Positions 23,635 through 34,784 of a DNA stretch of 64,000 nt are shown piece by piece. This DNA comes from Dyella sp. 2HG41-7 (GTDB taxonomy: Bacteria; Pseudomonadota; Gammaproteobacteria; Xanthomonadales; Rhodanobacteraceae): NCBI RefSeq assembly GCF_021390675.1, contig NZ_JAJEJV010000004.1, positions 3,348,001 to 3,412,000 on the forward strand, in the 5' to 3' direction. Numbering within the stretch: the stretch's first letter is position 1; every line of letters begins with the position of its first letter. Position numbers and translations under genes: made by a program. The notes beneath the pieces were generated by a model. The model saw only the letters and a program-made list of their open reading frames with translations, was not told where the DNA came from and made no database searches.

Positions 23635-26600
23635 TTACTTGATCTCTTCCAGGTCGATGTCGATGCCGAGCGAGCGGATTTCCTTCACGAGAACGTTGAA
23701 GGATTCCGGCATGCCCGCCGCCATCTCGTGGTTGCCGTCGACGATGTTCTTGTACATCTGGTTGCGGCCTTGCACGTCGTCGGACTTCACCGTCAGCATT
23801 TCCTGCAGGGTGTAAGCCGCGCCGTAGGCTTCGAGCGCCCAGACTTCCATTTCGCCGAAACGCTGACCGCCGAACTGCGCCTTACCACCCAGCGGCTGCT
23901 GCGTGACGAGCGAGTACGGACCAGTCGAACGGGCGTGCATCTTGTCGTCGACCAAGTGGTTGAGTTTCAGGTAGTGCATGTAGCCAACGGTGACCGGACG
24001 ATCGAACGCTTCGCCGGTACGACCGTCGAACAGATTGGTCTGACCGGATTCCGGCAGTTCCGCCAGCTTCAGCATCGCCTTCAGTTCCGCTTCCTCGGCA
24101 CCGTCGAACACCGGGGTGGCCATCGGCACGCCTTCCTGCAGGTTGTTCGCCAACGTCATGATTTCTTCGTCGGTGAGCGACTTCAGGTCGACATGTTGCA
24201 CGGCGCCGGCAACGTGGTGGTTGTAGATCTGGTCGAGGAAATCGCGAATCTGCGACACCTTCTCCTGCGCTTCGAGCATCTTCTGGATCTTCTTGCCCAA
24301 GCCCTTTGCGGCCCAGCCCAAGTGCACTTCCAGAATCTGACCGATGTTCATACGCGAAGGCACGCCCAGCGGATTGAGGCAGATGTCGATCGACGTGCCG
24401 TCAGCCATGTACGGCATGTCTTCCACCGGCACGACGTTGGACACCACGCCCTTGTTACCGTGACGGCCGGCCATCTTGTCGCCCGGCTGGATGCGGCGCT
24501 TAACGGCCAGGAACACCTTGACCATCTTGAGCACGCCCGGTGCGAGATCGTCGCCCTGGGTGATCTTGCCCTGCTTTTCCTTGAAGCGCTTGTCGAATTC
24601 TTCGCGATGACGCTTGACCTGTTCGGACGCGCGCTCCAGGAATTCGGTGACGTCCTCGTCCTTGACGTTGACCTTGAACCAGTCGTCCTTTTTCAGGCTA
24701 TCGAGGTATTCGTTGGTGATTTCCACGCCGCGCTTCAAACCGCCCGGGCCGCTGTTGGCGACTTTGCCGAGCAGCTGCGCACGCATACGGTTGTAGATCG
24801 CGCCTTCGAGGATGCGGAACTGGTCATCGAAGTCCTTGCGGATTCGCTTGATTTCCATTTCCTCGATCTGACGCGCGCGCTTGTCCTTCTCGATACCGTC
24901 GCGCGTGAACACCTGCACGTCGATCACGGTGCCGTCCATGCCCGGCGGCACGCGCAGCGAGCTGTCTTTCACGTCGGACGCTTTCTCGCCGAAGATCGCA
25001 CGCAGCAGTTTTTCTTCCGGCGTGAGCTGGCTTTCACCCTTCGGCGTGACCTTGCCGACCATGATGTCGCCGGCCTTCACTTCCGCGCCGATGTACACGA
25101 TGCCGGATTCGTCCAGACGCGCAAGCGCCTGTTCGCCCACGTTCGGGATGTCGGCGGTGATTTCTTCGGCGCCCAGCTTCGTGTCGCGCGCGATGCACGA
25201 CAGCTCCTCGATGTGGATCGAGGTGTAGCGGTCTTCTTGCACCACGCGCTCGGAGAGCAGGATCGAGTCTTCGAAGTTGTAGCCGTTCCACGGCATGAAG
25301 GCGATCAGCATGTTCTGGCCGAGCGCGAGCTCGCCCAGATCGGTCGACGAACCGTCGGCCAGCGTGTCGCCACGCGCCACCACGTCACCCACGTTCACTA
25401 GCGGACGCTGGTTGAGGTTGGTGTTCTGGTTGGAACGCGTGTACTTGGTCAGCGTGTAGATATCGACGCCGGCATCGTTCTCGCCAACTTCGCGCTCGTT
25501 CACGCGCACCACGATACGTGCAGCGTCGACCTGGTCGATTACGCCGCCGCGCTTGGCGGTGACGATGACGCCCGAGTCGCGCGCCACAGCGCGTTCGATG
25601 CCAGTACCCACCAGCGGCGTTTGCGAACGCAGCGTCGGCACGGCCTGGCGCTGCATGTTCGCGCCCATCAACGCGCGGTTCGCGTCGTCGTGTTCGAGGA
25701 ACGGCACGAGCGCCGCCGCGACCGACACGGTCTGCATCGGCGAGACGTCCATGTAGTTGATCTCGGCCGACGGACGCAGCTCGGATTCACCGCGGAAACG
25801 GCAAGACACGAAGTCTTCGACGAAGCTGCCGTCCTTGTTGAGCGGCGAGTTCGCCTGCGCGATCACGTGATCGCCTTCTTCGATCGCCGACAGGTATTCC
25901 ACCTGGTTGGTGACCTTGCCGTTGTTGACACGACGATACGGCGTTTCGAGGAACCCGTACTGGTTCGTGCGCGCGTACACGGCGAGCGAATTGATCAGAC
26001 CGATGTTCGGACCTTCCGGCGTTTCGATGGTGCAGACGCGGCCGTAGTGAGTCGGATGCACGTCGCGCACTTCGAAGCCGGCGCGCTCGCGCGTCAGACC
26101 GCCCGGTCCCAACGCGGACACGCGACGCTTATGCGTCACTTCCGACAGCGGGTTGTTCTGGTCCATAAACTGCGAGAGCTGTGACGAACCGAAGAACTCT
26201 TTCACCGCCGCCGCAACCGGCTTGGCGTTGATCAGGTCTTGCGGAGTCAGGCCATCGGCTTCGGCGAGCGACAAGCGCTCGCGCACGGCGCGCTCCACGC
26301 GCACCAGGCCGATGCGGAACGTGTTTTCCGCCATTTCGCCGACCGAACGCACGCGACGGTTGCCGAGGTGATCGATATCGTCAACGGTGCCGTGACCGTT
26401 CTTGATGTCGATCAGCACCTTCAGCACGTCGAGGATGTCGGACGAATCGCCCTGCGCAGCAAACAACGCCTGCGCTTCTTCGTTCTTGAGTTCGCCGAAG
26501 TACTTCTGGTCGTACAGCACGCCTGGGCCGATGATTTCCTTACGGCCAACGCGACGGTTGAACTTCATGCGACCCACGGCCGACAAGTCGTAGCGGTCGA

Positions 26601-27795
26601 ACGTGAAGAACAAATTGAAGAACAGGTTCTGCGCCGCTTCCTTGGTCGGCGGCTCACCCGGACGCATCATGCGATAGATTTCCACCAGCGCTTCGAGCTG
26701 CGTCTTGGTGCTATCGATGCGCAAGGTGTGCGAGATGTACGCGCCGCGATCAAGATCGTTCACGTACAACGTCGGCAGCGTTTCGATGCCGGCCTTGCGG
26801 AAGTTTTCCAGCTGCTCCGCGCTGATTTCGTCGTTGGCGGAAGCCAACAATTCGCCGGTCTTCGGATCGACGATGTCGATCGCGATGATGCGGCCGACCG
26901 GATAGTCGTCCGGCACTTCCAACGCGGTGATGTTTTCGGCCGCGAGCTGACGCACGTGGCGCGCCGTGATGCGCTTGCCCGCTTCCACCAGCACTTTGCC
27001 GCCGATGGTGAGATCGAAGGTCAGCGTTTCGCCGCGCAGGCGCTCGGCGACGAGTTCAAGCGTCGTGCCGCCCTTCTTGCCCAAATGGAACACGTTGTGT
27101 TCGAAGAAGATGCCGAGCATCTCTTCGTTGCTGTAGCCGAGCGCGCGCAGCAACACCGTCACCGGCAATTTGCGGCGACGGTCGATACGGGTGAACAGCG
27201 CGTCTTTCGGGTCGAATTCGAAATCGAGCCACGAACCGCGATACGGAATCACGCGCGCAGAGAACAGCAACTTACCGGAGCTGTGCGTCTTACCGCGGTC
27301 GTGATCGAAGAACACGCCCGGCGAACGATGCAGCTGCGAAACGATAACGCGCTCGGTGCCGTTGATGATGAAAGTGCCGGTGTCCGTCATGAGCGGAATT
27401 TCGCCCATGTAGACTTCCTGTTCCTTCACGTATTTCACGGCCTTCTTCGAGGCCGGGCTGTCCTTGTCGTAGATCACCAGGCGCACGGTCACGCGCAGCG
27501 GCGCGCCGAACGTCATGCCGCGGTTGCGGCACTCGCGCTCGTCGAACGGCGGTTCGCCCAGACGGTAATCGACGTATTCGAGGGCAGCGTTGCCCGAATA
27601 GCTGACGATCGGGAACACGGACTTCAAGGCGGCGTGCAGACCTTTGTCTTCGCGCTGCTTGGGAGCAACGTCCTCTTGCAGAAATTCACGGTAGGAATCG
27701 GTCTGGATGGTCAGCAGGTTGGGCACGCCCAATACGGGCGGACGCTTGCCGAAATCCTTGCGGATGCGCTTCTTCTCGGTAAACGAGTAGGTCAT
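23635..27795 (-). CDS. rpoB: DNA-directed RNA polymerase subunit beta
   Basis: 1386 aa from the ATG at 27795 ([17 protein letters not shown]), the conserved start; the frame is open 68 codons further but that part is not conserved. The rifampicin pocket region ([22 protein letters not shown]) is wild-type in appearance. The C-terminal clamp-associated part ends [11 protein letters not shown]. It contains the lineage-specific extra length typical of Xanthomonadales. It is separated from rplL by a 331-bp structured gap. Confidence 0.99.
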   Translation of the reverse strand: MTYSFTEKKRIRKDFGKRPPVLGVPNLLTIQTDSYREFLQEDVAPKQREDKGLHAALKSVFPIVSYSGNAALEYVDYRLGEPPFDERECRNRGMTFGAPLRVTVRLVIYDKDSPASKKAVKYVKEQEVYMGEIPLMTDTGTFIINGTERVIVSQLHRSPGVFFDHDRGKTHSSGKLLFSARVIPYRGSWLDFEFDPKDALFTRIDRRRKLPVTVLLRALGYSNEEMLGIFFEHNVFHLGKKGGTTLELVAERLRGETLTFDLTIGGKVLVEAGKRITARHVRQLAAENITALEVPDDYPVGRIIAIDIVDPKTGELLASANDEISAEQLENFRKAGIETLPTLYVNDLDRGAYISHTLRIDSTKTQLEALVEIYRMMRPGEPPTKEAAQNLFFNLFFTFDRYDLSAVGRMKFNRRVGRKEIIGPGVLYDQKYFGELKNEEAQALFAAQGDSSDILDVLKVLIDIKNGHGTVDDIDHLGNRRVRSVGEMAENTFRIGLVRVERAVRERLSLAEADGLTPQDLINAKPVAAAVKEFFGSSQLSQFMDQNNPLSEVTHKRRVSALGPGGLTRERAGFEVRDVHPTHYGRVCTIETPEGPNIGLINSLAVYARTNQYGFLETPYRRVNNGKVTNQVEYLSAIEEGDHVIAQANSPLNKDGSFVEDFVSCRFRGESELRPSAEINYMDVSPMQTVSVAAALVPFLEHDDANRALMGANMQRQAVPTLRSQTPLVGTGIERAVARDSGVIVTAKRGGVIDQVDAARIVVRVNEREVGENDAGVDIYTLTKYTRSNQNTNLNQRPLVNVGDVVARGDTLADGSSTDLGELALGQNMLIAFMPWNGYNFEDSILLSERVVQEDRYTSIHIEELSCIARDTKLGAEEITADIPNVGEQALARLDESGIVYIGAEVKAGDIMVGKVTPKGESQLTPEEKLLRAIFGEKASDVKDSSLRVPPGMDGTVIDVQVFTRDGIEKDKRARQIEEMEIKRIRKDFDDQFRILEGAIYNRMRAQLLGKVANSGPGGLKRGVEITNEYLDSLKKDDWFKVNVKDEDVTEFLERASEQVKRHREEFDKRFKEKQGKITQGDDLAPGVLKMVKVFLAVKRRIQPGDKMAGRHGNKGVVSNVVPVEDMPYMADGTSIDICLNPLGVPSRMNIGQILEVHLGWAAKGLGKKIQKMLEAQEKVSQIRDFLDQIYNHHVAGAVQHVDLKSLTDEEIMTLANNLQEGVPMATPVFDGAEEAELKAMLKLAELPESGQTNLFDGRTGEAFDRPVTVGYMHYLKLNHLVDDKMHARSTGPYSLVTQQPLGGKAQFGGQRFGEMEVWALEAYGAAYTLQEMLTVKSDDVQGRNQMYKNIVDGNHEMAAGMPESFNVLVKEIRSLGIDIDLEEIK

Positions 27796-28126
27796 GGTCG
27801 GTGACGCCTCGGTTCGCTGTGGTGCCGGTGGTGCACACACCGGCAAAATGAAAAAAATTTTGGAGGGGGAATCGAGGATGAAGAGTCGAAAGCAACTCAT
27901 CCATCCTCCATGCCCCGGCTCCGCGGCATCCTTACCCGCACCGAACGAAGCACCTGCCTCTTTCGATGTGGACGAATCGAGCACGAGTGCTCGATTCACG
28001 GCGAACCTTCCTAGTTCGCTTGAACCGCTTCACGCGAACAAGTCGCCGAAGCGGGCAAAGCCCGGGGACTTACGCCCCCAGGCTTGCGTGACGCTGGATC
28101 AAACTGACGGCGCGCAAGGGCGCCAA
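27796..28126. other. rplL-rpoB intercistronic region
   Basis: 331 bp without a convincing gene. It contains a near-perfect 10-bp hairpin (27974-27983 with 27988-27997), a second GC-rich hairpin around 27822-27842 and a T-tract on the minus strand near 27849-27861. In E. coli the same gap holds a partial terminator and an RNase III site that lower rpoBC expression relative to rplL; an equivalent role here is inference. Confidence 0.5.
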
Positions 28127-28498
28127 TTACTTCAGTTCGACCTTGGCGCCGGCGGCTTCGAGGTCCTTCTTGAACTTCTCGGCGTCTTCCTTCGACACGG
28201 CTTCCTTCAGCACGCCACCGGATTCGGTGAGGTCTTTGGCTTCCTTCAGACCCAGGCCGGTGATTGCGCGGACAGCCTTGATCACGTCGACCTTCTTTTC
28301 GCCGGCGTTGATCAGAACGACGTCGAACTCGGTCTGCGCTTCAACAGCCGGGCCAGCAGCGGCCGGACCGGCAGCCACGGCGACCGGGGCAGCGGCGGAC
28401 ACGCCAAACTTTTCTTCGATGGCCTTGACCAGGTCCATCACTTCCATGAGCGACTTCGCGGCTACGGCTTCAACGATCTGTTCGTTGGTAAGAGACAT
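28127..28498 (-). CDS. rplL: 50S ribosomal protein L7/L12
   Basis: 123-aa stalk protein that recruits translation GTPases. The N-terminal dimerisation domain ([20 protein letters not shown]) is joined through an Ala/Pro-rich hinge to the C-terminal domain with KTELKEAKDL-like helix [12 protein letters not shown] and end AGAKVELK. It is 44 bp after rplJ, matching the usual rplJL pair. Confidence 0.98.
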   Translation of the reverse strand: MSLTNEQIVEAVAAKSLMEVMDLVKAIEEKFGVSAAAPVAVAAGPAAAGPAVEAQTEFDVVLINAGEKKVDVIKAVRAITGLGLKEAKDLTESGGVLKEAVSKEDAEKFKKDLEAAGAKVELK

Positions 28499-28542
28499 GT
28501 TTATTTACCTCTGGAAATGGTTTCGATTGGATTCGCGTCGAA

Positions 28543-29067
28543 TTAGGCAGATGCCGTTTCGGCCGGGGCTGCTTCGCCGCCACCCTGCTTGTCGGCGACG
28601 GCCTTGACGGCGCGCGCAAACATCGCAGCGGGTTCGGCCAGCGCACGGGCCAGCATGGCGAGAGCCTGTTCGCGGGTCGGCAGCGAGGCCAGCACTTCGA
28701 CGTGCGAAGCGGGCAGCAACTTGCCTTCCACGGAAACGACCTTCGCCTTCAGCTTGTCGTTGCCCTTGGCGAATTCCTTGATCAGACGACCGGCAGCACC
28801 GGGTTCTTCCGTCGAGAATGCGTACAGCAGCGGACCGGTCAGGGCGTCTTTGACGACCTCGAACTCGGTACCGACCACAGCGCGCGAAGCCAGCGTGTTC
28901 TTGGCAACTTTCAAGAAAACACCAGATTCGCGAGCCTTTTTGCGCATCGCGGTCATTTGTTCGACCGTGGTGCCCGCATACTCGGCAGCGACCAAGGAGT
29001 GAGCCTTCGCGGCAACTTCTGCCAGCTCGGCGACTACTTCTTGCTTCTGAGAGAGATTCAGAGCCAT
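28543..29067 (-). CDS. rplJ: 50S ribosomal protein L10
   Basis: 174-aa stalk base protein that anchors L7/L12 dimers. The ATG at 29067 ([20 protein letters not shown]) follows GGAGGAGTGAT and matches the family start; the 46 codons upstream belong to the leader. In E. coli the L10-L12 complex represses its own mRNA by binding the leader. The tail is Ala/Glu-rich ([13 protein letters not shown]). Confidence 0.98.
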   Translation of the reverse strand: MALNLSQKQEVVAELAEVAAKAHSLVAAEYAGTTVEQMTAMRKKARESGVFLKVAKNTLASRAVVGTEFEVVKDALTGPLLYAFSTEEPGAAGRLIKEFAKGNDKLKAKVVSVEGKLLPASHVEVLASLPTREQALAMLARALAEPAAMFARAVKAVADKQGGGEAAPAETASA

Positions 29068-29360
29068 ATCACTCCTCCACATTGACATCCGCTTGCGGCT
29101 CCTGCCGCTGGCGGTCCTGAGCGACGCCTTCCTTGACGTCGGGGACTCAACGTCCCGGGTGGTGGCCTTTCCAGATACAAACGATTCCAGAATGGGCAGC
29201 ACCATCTACGCAGGTCGGATTCGGAAACCCTATTAAGCGATCTTGTTGAACGGTGACGGCGATTCCTTTGCCGATCACGAGCTCCCTGCCCGTCGTCACC
29301 GCGCGAAAGATCGCGCCTGCGGTCTTTGACGGCGGCTCCGGCTTTCGCCGGGGCTACCCT
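29068..29360 (-). promoter_or_regulatory. rplJ (L10) leader region
   Basis: Roughly 290 nt between the rplA terminator and rplJ, without a gene. It contains a 5-bp GGGAC/GTCCC hairpin (29143-29157) and a GC-rich inverted segment (CCGCCAGCGGCAGG...) just before the ribosome binding site. Position matches the L10 autoregulatory leader of other bacteria; base-level homology was not tested. No convincing promoter was located. Confidence 0.4.
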
Positions 29361-29396
29361 CAAAAACTGCCTGCGCGACACATGCGTGCGCGCAGG
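29361..29396 (-). terminator. Terminator after rplA
   Basis: An 8-bp GC stem (29370-29377 with 29389-29396) followed on the minus strand by CAGTTTTTG, 11 bp after the rplA stop. It may attenuate read-through from rplKA into rplJL. Confidence 0.65.
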
Positions 29397-29407
29397 ACTT
29401 GAACTTT

Positions 29408-30118
29408 TTACTTGGCCGAGGCCGCCGACAGGGTCGAGGTATCGACCGGCACGCCGACGCCCATCGTGCTGGACAGCGCAACCTTCTGCAGGTACTGGCC
29501 CTTGGCGGTGGCCGGCTTCGCCTTCAGCAGGTCGGCGATCAACGCGTTCAGGTTGTCCGCCAGCTGGGCTGCTTCGAAGTTGGCCTTACCGATCGTGGCG
29601 TGGATGATGCCCGCCTTGTCGTTACGGAACTTCACCTGGCCGGCCTTCGCATTCTTGACGGCCGTGACGACGTCGGCGGTGACCGAGCCGTCCTTCGGGT
29701 TCGGCATCAGGCCGCGGGGGCCGAGCAACTGACCGAGCTTACCGACTACGCGCATCGCGTCCGGGGTAGCGATCACGCGACCGAAGTCGAGATCGCCCGC
29801 CTGCATGCGCTCGGCCAGGTCGTCCATACCGACGGCGTCGGCGCCGGCCGCCTTGGCGGCTTCAGCCTTTTCACCGGCCGGGCAGAACACGGCGACCTTG
29901 ATGGTCTTGCCGGTGCCGTGCGGCAGCAGCGAGGAACCGCGCACACCCTGGTCCGACTTCTTCGCATCGATGCCCAGACGCACCGCCACGTCCACCGACT
30001 CGGCAAACTTGGCCTTGGCGTTGGTCTTGACGATATTGAGCGCTTCTTCCAGGCCGTAGAACTTGCCCGGCTGCACTGCCGCCTGCGCGGACTTCATACG
30101 CTTCGTGAGCTTTGCCAT
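29408..30118 (-). CDS. rplA: 50S ribosomal protein L1
   Basis: 236-aa L1-stalk protein that moves deacylated tRNA from the E site and autoregulates rplKA in E. coli. It has the conserved MAKLTKRMK start, [14 protein letters not shown] and the [15 protein letters not shown] loop. It starts 3 bp after the rplK stop, so the two are likely translationally coupled. Confidence 0.98.
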   Translation of the reverse strand: MAKLTKRMKSAQAAVQPGKFYGLEEALNIVKTNAKAKFAESVDVAVRLGIDAKKSDQGVRGSSLLPHGTGKTIKVAVFCPAGEKAEAAKAAGADAVGMDDLAERMQAGDLDFGRVIATPDAMRVVGKLGQLLGPRGLMPNPKDGSVTADVVTAVKNAKAGQVKFRNDKAGIIHATIGKANFEAAQLADNLNALIADLLKAKPATAKGQYLQKVALSSTMGVGVPVDTSTLSAASAK

Positions 30119-30121
30119 GTC

Positions 30122-30550
30122 TTAACCCTCCACCACCAAGCCCATGCTGCGCGCGCTACCAGCGATGGTGCGCACGGCGGCGTCCAGATCAGCAGCCGTG
30201 AGATCCGGCTCTTTCTGCTTCGCAACGTCTTCCAGCTGCTTGCGGGTGATCTTGCCGACCTTATCGGTGTTCGGCTTGGACGAACCCTTGGCGACGCCGG
30301 TGACCTTTTTGATCAGGACGGTGGCCGGAGGGGTCTTGGTGATAAAGGTGAACGTACGGTCCGAGTAGGCCGTGATGATGACCGGAATCGGCAGACCCGG
30401 TTCCATCTTCTGCGTGGCGGCATTGAACGCCTTGCAGAATTCCATGATGTTCAGGCCGCGCTGACCGAGGGCCGGGCCCACGGGCGGCGACGGGTTGGCC
30501 TGACCGGCCTTGACCTGCAGCTTGATATAACCGACAACTTTCTTTGCCAT
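30122..30550 (-). CDS. rplK: 50S ribosomal protein L11
   Basis: 142-aa GTPase-centre protein needed for RelA-dependent stringent response. The ATG at 30550 ([20 protein letters not shown]) follows GAGGAAACCTCCA; 17 codons of open frame upstream are not conserved. The N-terminal [23 protein letters not shown] and C-terminal GSARSMGL motifs are both present. First gene of the rplKA pair, with a possible promoter at 30686-30714. Confidence 0.98.
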   Translation of the reverse strand: MAKKVVGYIKLQVKAGQANPSPPVGPALGQRGLNIMEFCKAFNAATQKMEPGLPIPVIITAYSDRTFTFITKTPPATVLIKKVTGVAKGSSKPNTDKVGKITRKQLEDVAKQKEPDLTAADLDAAVRTIAGSARSMGLVVEG

Positions 30551-30685
30551 TGGAGGTTTCCTCGCGAGTTCTAGCGCCTTGCGGCTCCTCGCAGTGCACA
30601 TTCCCTGGTGAGAGGGGAACTCGCGATCCTGCGAATTCCAGAAATACGGACACGCCGAGTCGAAAGACCCCGGCGTGAACCGCGT

Positions 30686-30714
30686 AGTTTAGAGATGAAA
30701 CGGGCTTTAAGCAA
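30686..30714 (-). promoter_or_regulatory. Candidate rplK promoter
   Basis: Minus strand TTGCTT (-35, 30709-30714) and TAAACT (-10, 30686-30691) with a 17-bp spacer. A 6-bp hairpin followed by GTTTC (30702-30718) overlaps the -35 and may end nusG transcripts instead. Confidence 0.35.
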
Positions 30715-30735
30715 GCCCTGTGCCGAAAGCGCCTA

Positions 30736-31296
30736 TCAGGCCTTTTCGACCTGGCCGAATTCGAGCTCGACCGGGGTGGAACGACCGAAGATCAGCACCG
30801 CGACGCGCAGGCGGTTCTTCTCGTAGTTCACTTCCTCGACCACGCCATTGAAGTCGTTGAACGGGCCGTCAGTGACGCGAACCATCTCGCCCGGCTCGAA
30901 CAGCACTTTGGGCTTGGGCTTCTCGACACCTTCGCGAACGCGGCTGAGGATCGTATCGGCCTCGCTGTCGCGAATCGGCATGGGACGATCGGCCGTACCG
31001 CCGATGAAGCCCATGACCTTCGGGGTTTCCTTCACCAGATGCCAGCACTCGTCGTCGATGCGCGGCGCCTTGCCCTCGGTGTTGGTTTCGATCTGCACCA
31101 GCACATAGCCGGGGAAGAATTTGCGCTCGCTGCGACGCTTCTGACCGCTGCGCATTTCCACCACTTCTTCAGTGGGAACCAGCACTTCGCCGAACTTTTC
31201 TTCCATGCCGGCGCGATGGATGCGCTCGACCAAAGCCTTCTTAACCTGGTTCTCGAACCCGGAATAAGCATGAACTACATACCAACGCTTGCTCAT
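30736..31296 (-). CDS. nusG: Transcription termination/antitermination factor NusG
   Basis: 186 aa. The N-terminal NGN domain ([22 protein letters not shown]) binds RNA polymerase. The C-terminal KOW domain ([31 protein letters not shown]) binds Rho or S10. It follows secE by 11 bp, the standard secE-nusG operon. S10 (NusE), its ribosomal partner, is also encoded in this window. Confidence 0.98.
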   Translation of the reverse strand: MSKRWYVVHAYSGFENQVKKALVERIHRAGMEEKFGEVLVPTEEVVEMRSGQKRRSERKFFPGYVLVQIETNTEGKAPRIDDECWHLVKETPKVMGFIGGTADRPMPIRDSEADTILSRVREGVEKPKPKVLFEPGEMVRVTDGPFNDFNGVVEEVNYEKNRLRVAVLIFGRSTPVELEFGQVEKA

Positions 31297-31307
31297 TTCG
31301 GCGCTCC

Positions 31308-31706
31308 TTACGAACCAAGCTTCAGCAGCCAGTCGAGCACGACCGACTTCAGAATAAGGTCAATCAGCCCCAGCAACAGCGAGAGGATGATGACGACGGC
31401 AATGATGATGCCGGTGGTCTTGATGGTCTCGTCCCGCGTGGGCCAGACCACCTTGCGCATTTCGAATTGCGACTCGGACAAGAAATGACGCGCGCGACGA
31501 CCGAGCGACGTAAACGATGCGATCGCCACCGAAACGATCACCGCCGCGATGATGGTGACCAGGCGCACCGGCGAGGCCGCCCCGATATTGCCGAGGTAGG
31601 TGTAGCCGACGATACCGGCCGCCAGCACCAGCACGGCCAGCACCAACTTGCCGATGTCGGCGCCGCTTGTGCCTTTGGACTGTTCAGCCTTGGTATTCAT
31701 GCGCAT
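31308..31706 (-). CDS. secE: Preprotein translocase subunit SecE
   Basis: 132-aa inner-membrane protein of SecYEG. Three hydrophobic segments are seen (about residues 19-40, 45-68 and 100-125), with the conserved amphipathic region [17 protein letters not shown] before the last. This is the long, three-helix SecE type of gammaproteobacteria. Two in-frame ATGs lie two codons apart; 31706 is used. It stands between tRNA-Trp and nusG. Confidence 0.97.
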   Translation of the reverse strand: MRMNTKAEQSKGTSGADIGKLVLAVLVLAAGIVGYTYLGNIGAASPVRLVTIIAAVIVSVAIASFTSLGRRARHFLSESQFEMRKVVWPTRDETIKTTGIIIAVVIILSLLLGLIDLILKSVVLDWLLKLGS

Positions 31707-31776
31707 TCATGCGGATGCCTCGATATGGGGCCATTTGGCCTATTTCGAAACACCCGCCATCGTTCCTTAGAGAAGA

Positions 31777-31852
<76 letters not shown>

Positions 31853-31970
31853 ACGTTAAAAAACTAAAAGTGAAGTCGCTCGCTTTGCTTGCCGTATACG
31901 CATCGGAGCCGAAAACAGCCGGCTCCTGCGTTTTACGGCCCGCATCGCGGGCGACTTCTCATTTTACCGC
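31853..31970 (-). other. tufB trailer with nested hairpins
   Basis: 118 nt between tufB and tRNA-Trp. An outer pairing GAAGTCGC/GCGACTTC encloses a GCCCGC/GCGGGC hairpin and a GGAGCCG/CGGCTCC hairpin. A T-run (AGTTTTTTAACG on the minus strand) follows the outer stem just before tRNA-Trp. It could be a read-through terminator or a guide for processing the tufB-tRNA transcript. Confidence 0.4.
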
Positions 31971-33162
31971 TTACTTGAGGATCTTCGCGACGACGCCGGC
32001 GCCGACGGTGCGGCCACCTTCGCGAATCGCGAAACGCAGACCTTCCTGCATCGCGATCGGCGCAATCAACGTCACCGAGATCTTCACGTTGTCGCCCGGC
32101 ATCACCATTTCCGTGCCTTCCGGCAACTTGATCGCTCCGGTCACGTCCGTCGTACGGAAGTAGAACTGCGGGCGGTAGTTGCTGAAGAACGGGGTGTGAC
32201 GGCCGCCTTCTTCCTTCGACAGCACGTAGATCTCGCCTTCGAAGTCGGTGTGCGGGGTGATCGAACCGGGCTTGGCCAACACCTGGCCACGCTCGACGTC
32301 TTCACGCTTCGTGCCGCGCAGCAGCAGACCCACGTTGTCGCCGGCCTGACCCTGGTCGAGCAGCTTGCGGAACATTTCCACGCCGGTCACGGTGGTCTTG
32401 ACCGTGGGCTTCAGGCCCACGATTTCGATTTCGTCGCCGACCTTGATGATGCCCGTCTCCACACGACCGGTCACCACGGTGCCACGGCCGGAGATCGAGA
32501 ACACGTCTTCCACCGGCATCAGGAAGGCCTTGTCCAGCACGCGCACCGGTTCCGGGATGTAGGTGTCCAGCGCATCCACCAGCTTGATGATCGCCGGCAC
32601 GCCGATTTCGGACTGGTCGCCTTCCAGCGCCTTCAGCGCCGAACCCTTGATGATCGGGGTGTCGTCGCCCGGGAATTCGTACTTGGACAGCAGCTCGCGC
32701 ACTTCCATTTCGACGAGTTCCAAGAGCTCCGCGTCGTCCACCATGTCGGCCTTGTTCAGGAACACGACGATGTAGGGCACGCCCACCTGACGGCTGAGCA
32801 GGATGTGTTCGCGCGTCTGCGGCATCGGGCCGTCGGCGGCCGAGCACACCAGGATCGCGCCGTCCATCTGCGCCGCACCCGTGATCATGTTCTTCACGTA
32901 GTCGGCGTGGCCCGGGCAATCCACGTGCGCGTAGTGGCGGGTCGGCGATTCGTATTCCACGTGCGCCGTGGAGATCGTGATACCGCGCGCCTTTTCTTCC
33001 GGCGCCGCGTCGATCTGGTCGTACGCCTTGAATTCACCACCGAAACGCTCGGCGCCGATCTTCGTCAGCGCTGCCGTCAGCGTCGTCTTGCCGTGGTCCA
33101 CGTGACCAATCGTGCCCACGTTCACGTGTGGCTTGGTGCGTTCGAATTTACCCTTTGCCATG
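31970..33162. repeat. Direct repeat copy 2 (tufB gene), identical to 14951-16143
   Basis: Second copy of the 1193-bp tuf repeat. Identity stops one base outside the coding sequence at each end. Confidence 0.85.
31971..33161 (-). CDS. tuf: Elongation factor Tu (copy B)
   Basis: 396 aa, identical in protein and apparently in DNA to the copy at 14952-16142. It sits in the tRNA-Tyr/Gly/Thr-tufB cluster and is probably processed out of a tRNA-containing precursor started at the promoter at 33636-33664. Independent expression from this tRNA operon versus the str operon lets the cell adjust EF-Tu supply along with tRNA output. Confidence 0.99.
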   Translation of the reverse strand: MAKGKFERTKPHVNVGTIGHVDHGKTTLTAALTKIGAERFGGEFKAYDQIDAAPEEKARGITISTAHVEYESPTRHYAHVDCPGHADYVKNMITGAAQMDGAILVCSAADGPMPQTREHILLSRQVGVPYIVVFLNKADMVDDAELLELVEMEVRELLSKYEFPGDDTPIIKGSALKALEGDQSEIGVPAIIKLVDALDTYIPEPVRVLDKAFLMPVEDVFSISGRGTVVTGRVETGIIKVGDEIEIVGLKPTVKTTVTGVEMFRKLLDQGQAGDNVGLLLRGTKREDVERGQVLAKPGSITPHTDFEGEIYVLSKEEGGRHTPFFSNYRPQFYFRTTDVTGAIKLPEGTEMVMPGDNVKISVTLIAPIAMQEGLRFAIREGGRTVGAGVVAKILK

Positions 33163-33244
33163 AGCGCTAAATCCCAATGGTGTCAATGAGTGAGAAGGAA
33201 AACCAAAAAAAGCTACGAGGCGATACTGCGAAAGTCGTATGCGG

Positions 33245-33320
<76 letters not shown>

Positions 33321-33354
33321 ACAAATGCACAGCAACAAGATCAAACGAGATCAA

Positions 33355-33428
<74 letters not shown>

Positions 33429-33535
33429 CCTGCGCGGAACTCGTCTGAAGAACCGTCAATCCATTTTGGTGGTTTGGACCACCTCCACAGCTCCGGTTTC
33501 ATTCCGCCAGTATCACTATCCGAAGATAGTAAAAC

Positions 33536-33621
33536 TGGTGGAGGGAGGTGGATTCGAACCACCGAAGGCGTAAGCCAGCAGATTTACAGTCTGCCCCCGT
33601 TGGCCGCTTGGGTATCCCTCC
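33536..33621 (-). tRNA. tRNA-Tyr (GTA)
   Basis: 86-nt class II tRNA with a long variable arm and encoded CCA. Acceptor GGAGGGA/TCCCTCC, anticodon loop CTGTAAA giving anticodon GTA. First transcribed gene of the tRNA-tufB cluster. Confidence 0.96.
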
Positions 33622-33635
33622 AACAAAGAACGGCT

Positions 33636-33664
33636 ATTGTGTGGATCGGCGCCGATTGTGTCAA
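33636..33664 (-). promoter_or_regulatory. Promoter of the tRNA-Tyr-Gly-Thr-tufB operon
   Basis: Minus strand perfect TTGACA (33659-33664), a 17-bp spacer and CACAAT (33636-33641). The predicted start lies only a few bases before the mature tRNA-Tyr 5' end. Confidence 0.7.
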
Positions 33665-33725
33665 CACCTTTAACGAGGGAAACCACCGATTTTTCGAGAT
33701 TTTTCCGGCCGAAGCGCGCTGTTGT

Positions 33726-34214
33726 TCAGTCGTTTCCTGCGCCTCGCGTATCGACCAATTGCTCCATGCTCTTGGACAGCTCCAGCAGGTGCAACGCCTT
33801 CTCTTGCAAGCGGCGTTCGTTGTCGTCGCGGGGCGTCCATGGCGGCACAGGCGTGGGCTTGCCATCGGGCTTATCCAACGCCACGAAAACCATCACGCAA
33901 CTCGTCGCAAGACGCTCGTCGCCCGTGCGCAAATCGCGCGCCAGCACATCGACCGCCATCTGCATGCTGGACGTGCCTGTGTGAATCAACTTGGCGCGAA
34001 CGCTGACCAAATCGCCGATCAAAATCGGCTTGACGAACTGGATGCCGCTGACGGCCGCCGTCACGCAATACGCCCCGCTCCAGCCGACGGCGCACGCATA
34101 TCCCGCCTGATCGATCCACTTCATCACCATACCGCCGTGCACCTTGCCGCCGAAATTGACGTCGGTGGGTTGGGCGAGAAAACGGAAGGTTACTTCGTGC
34201 TGCTGGCCTGACAT
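33726..34214 (-). CDS. Hotdog-fold acyl-CoA thioesterase
   Basis: 162-aa protein of the acyl-CoA thioester hydrolase family (YciA/BACH-like). The N-terminal half has the characteristic VNFGGKVHGGMVMKWIDQAG pattern containing the catalytic-region Asp and the helix start. The C-terminus adds a charged helix (DDNERRLQEKALHLLELSKS). Probably cytoplasmic and active on medium/long-chain acyl-CoAs, but substrate cannot be read from sequence. It lies 37 bp after a GNAT gene on the same strand. Confidence 0.85.
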   Translation of the reverse strand: MSGQQHEVTFRFLAQPTDVNFGGKVHGGMVMKWIDQAGYACAVGWSGAYCVTAAVSGIQFVKPILIGDLVSVRAKLIHTGTSSMQMAVDVLARDLRTGDERLATSCVMVFVALDKPDGKPTPVPPWTPRDDNERRLQEKALHLLELSKSMEQLVDTRGAGND

Positions 34215-34251
34215 GCGATCTCCAACGGAAACGCGAACGGTAGAACTCGCA

Positions 34252-34749
34252 TTATGCGCGCTTACCGGCTCGCTTCGGGAGCAGCAACGTCATTGGCGTG
34301 GTGAAAACCCCGTTGGGCGAGGGCTGTTCTGGGCCGTCCACACGAAAACCGAAGCGAAGATAGATGGGAATGGCGCAGCGCGTGGCGTTGAGCGTGAAAC
34401 GATGCGTGCCGGCGCGCCGCGTCGCATCTTGCACAGTGCGCTGCCAAAGACGTCGCGCAATACCACGCCCTTGATAGCGCGTACTCACGTAGAAATGAAC
34501 GAGATGATGATCGTCGCGCATCGCGGCCACGCCAACCAAAACGTCGTTCAAATAGGCCAAATGAAAGCGTTGGCCTTCCATGATTTTTTGGCGGAGCGCC
34601 TTCGCCGTCAGTCTCGAAAGCAATTCTCGAGCGACCTTGCGCGATTGATCGGGCGCCACCCAGCGCGCCACCACGCGACGACTCAACACGCCGATGACGC
34701 GCGCATCGTCCGGCTGCGCAAGTCGCAGCCGCAATACGTCACGAGACAT
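34252..34749 (-). CDS. GNAT-family N-acetyltransferase
   Basis: 165-aa protein with acetyl-CoA binding motif A (YVSTRYQGRGIARRLWQRTVQ, about residues 88-108) and the terminal NATRCAIPIYLRFGFRVDGPE motif. Substrate unknown. An ATG two codons earlier exists, but the one at 34749 is better spaced from GGAG. A terminator after ychF lies 36 bp upstream, so it probably forms a two-gene unit with the thioesterase. Confidence 0.85.
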   Translation of the reverse strand: MSRDVLRLRLAQPDDARVIGVLSRRVVARWVAPDQSRKVARELLSRLTAKALRQKIMEGQRFHLAYLNDVLVGVAAMRDDHHLVHFYVSTRYQGRGIARRLWQRTVQDATRRAGTHRFTLNATRCAIPIYLRFGFRVDGPEQPSPNGVFTTPMTLLLPKRAGKRA

Positions 34750-34784
34750 GAGCATTCACTCCGGCCATAAGGCGAATGCTCGCA

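Noticed and set aside
27796-27999. 68-codon N-terminal extension of rpoB
   Set aside because: The conserved start MTYSFTEKK lies at 27795 and the extension runs through the structured intergenic region.
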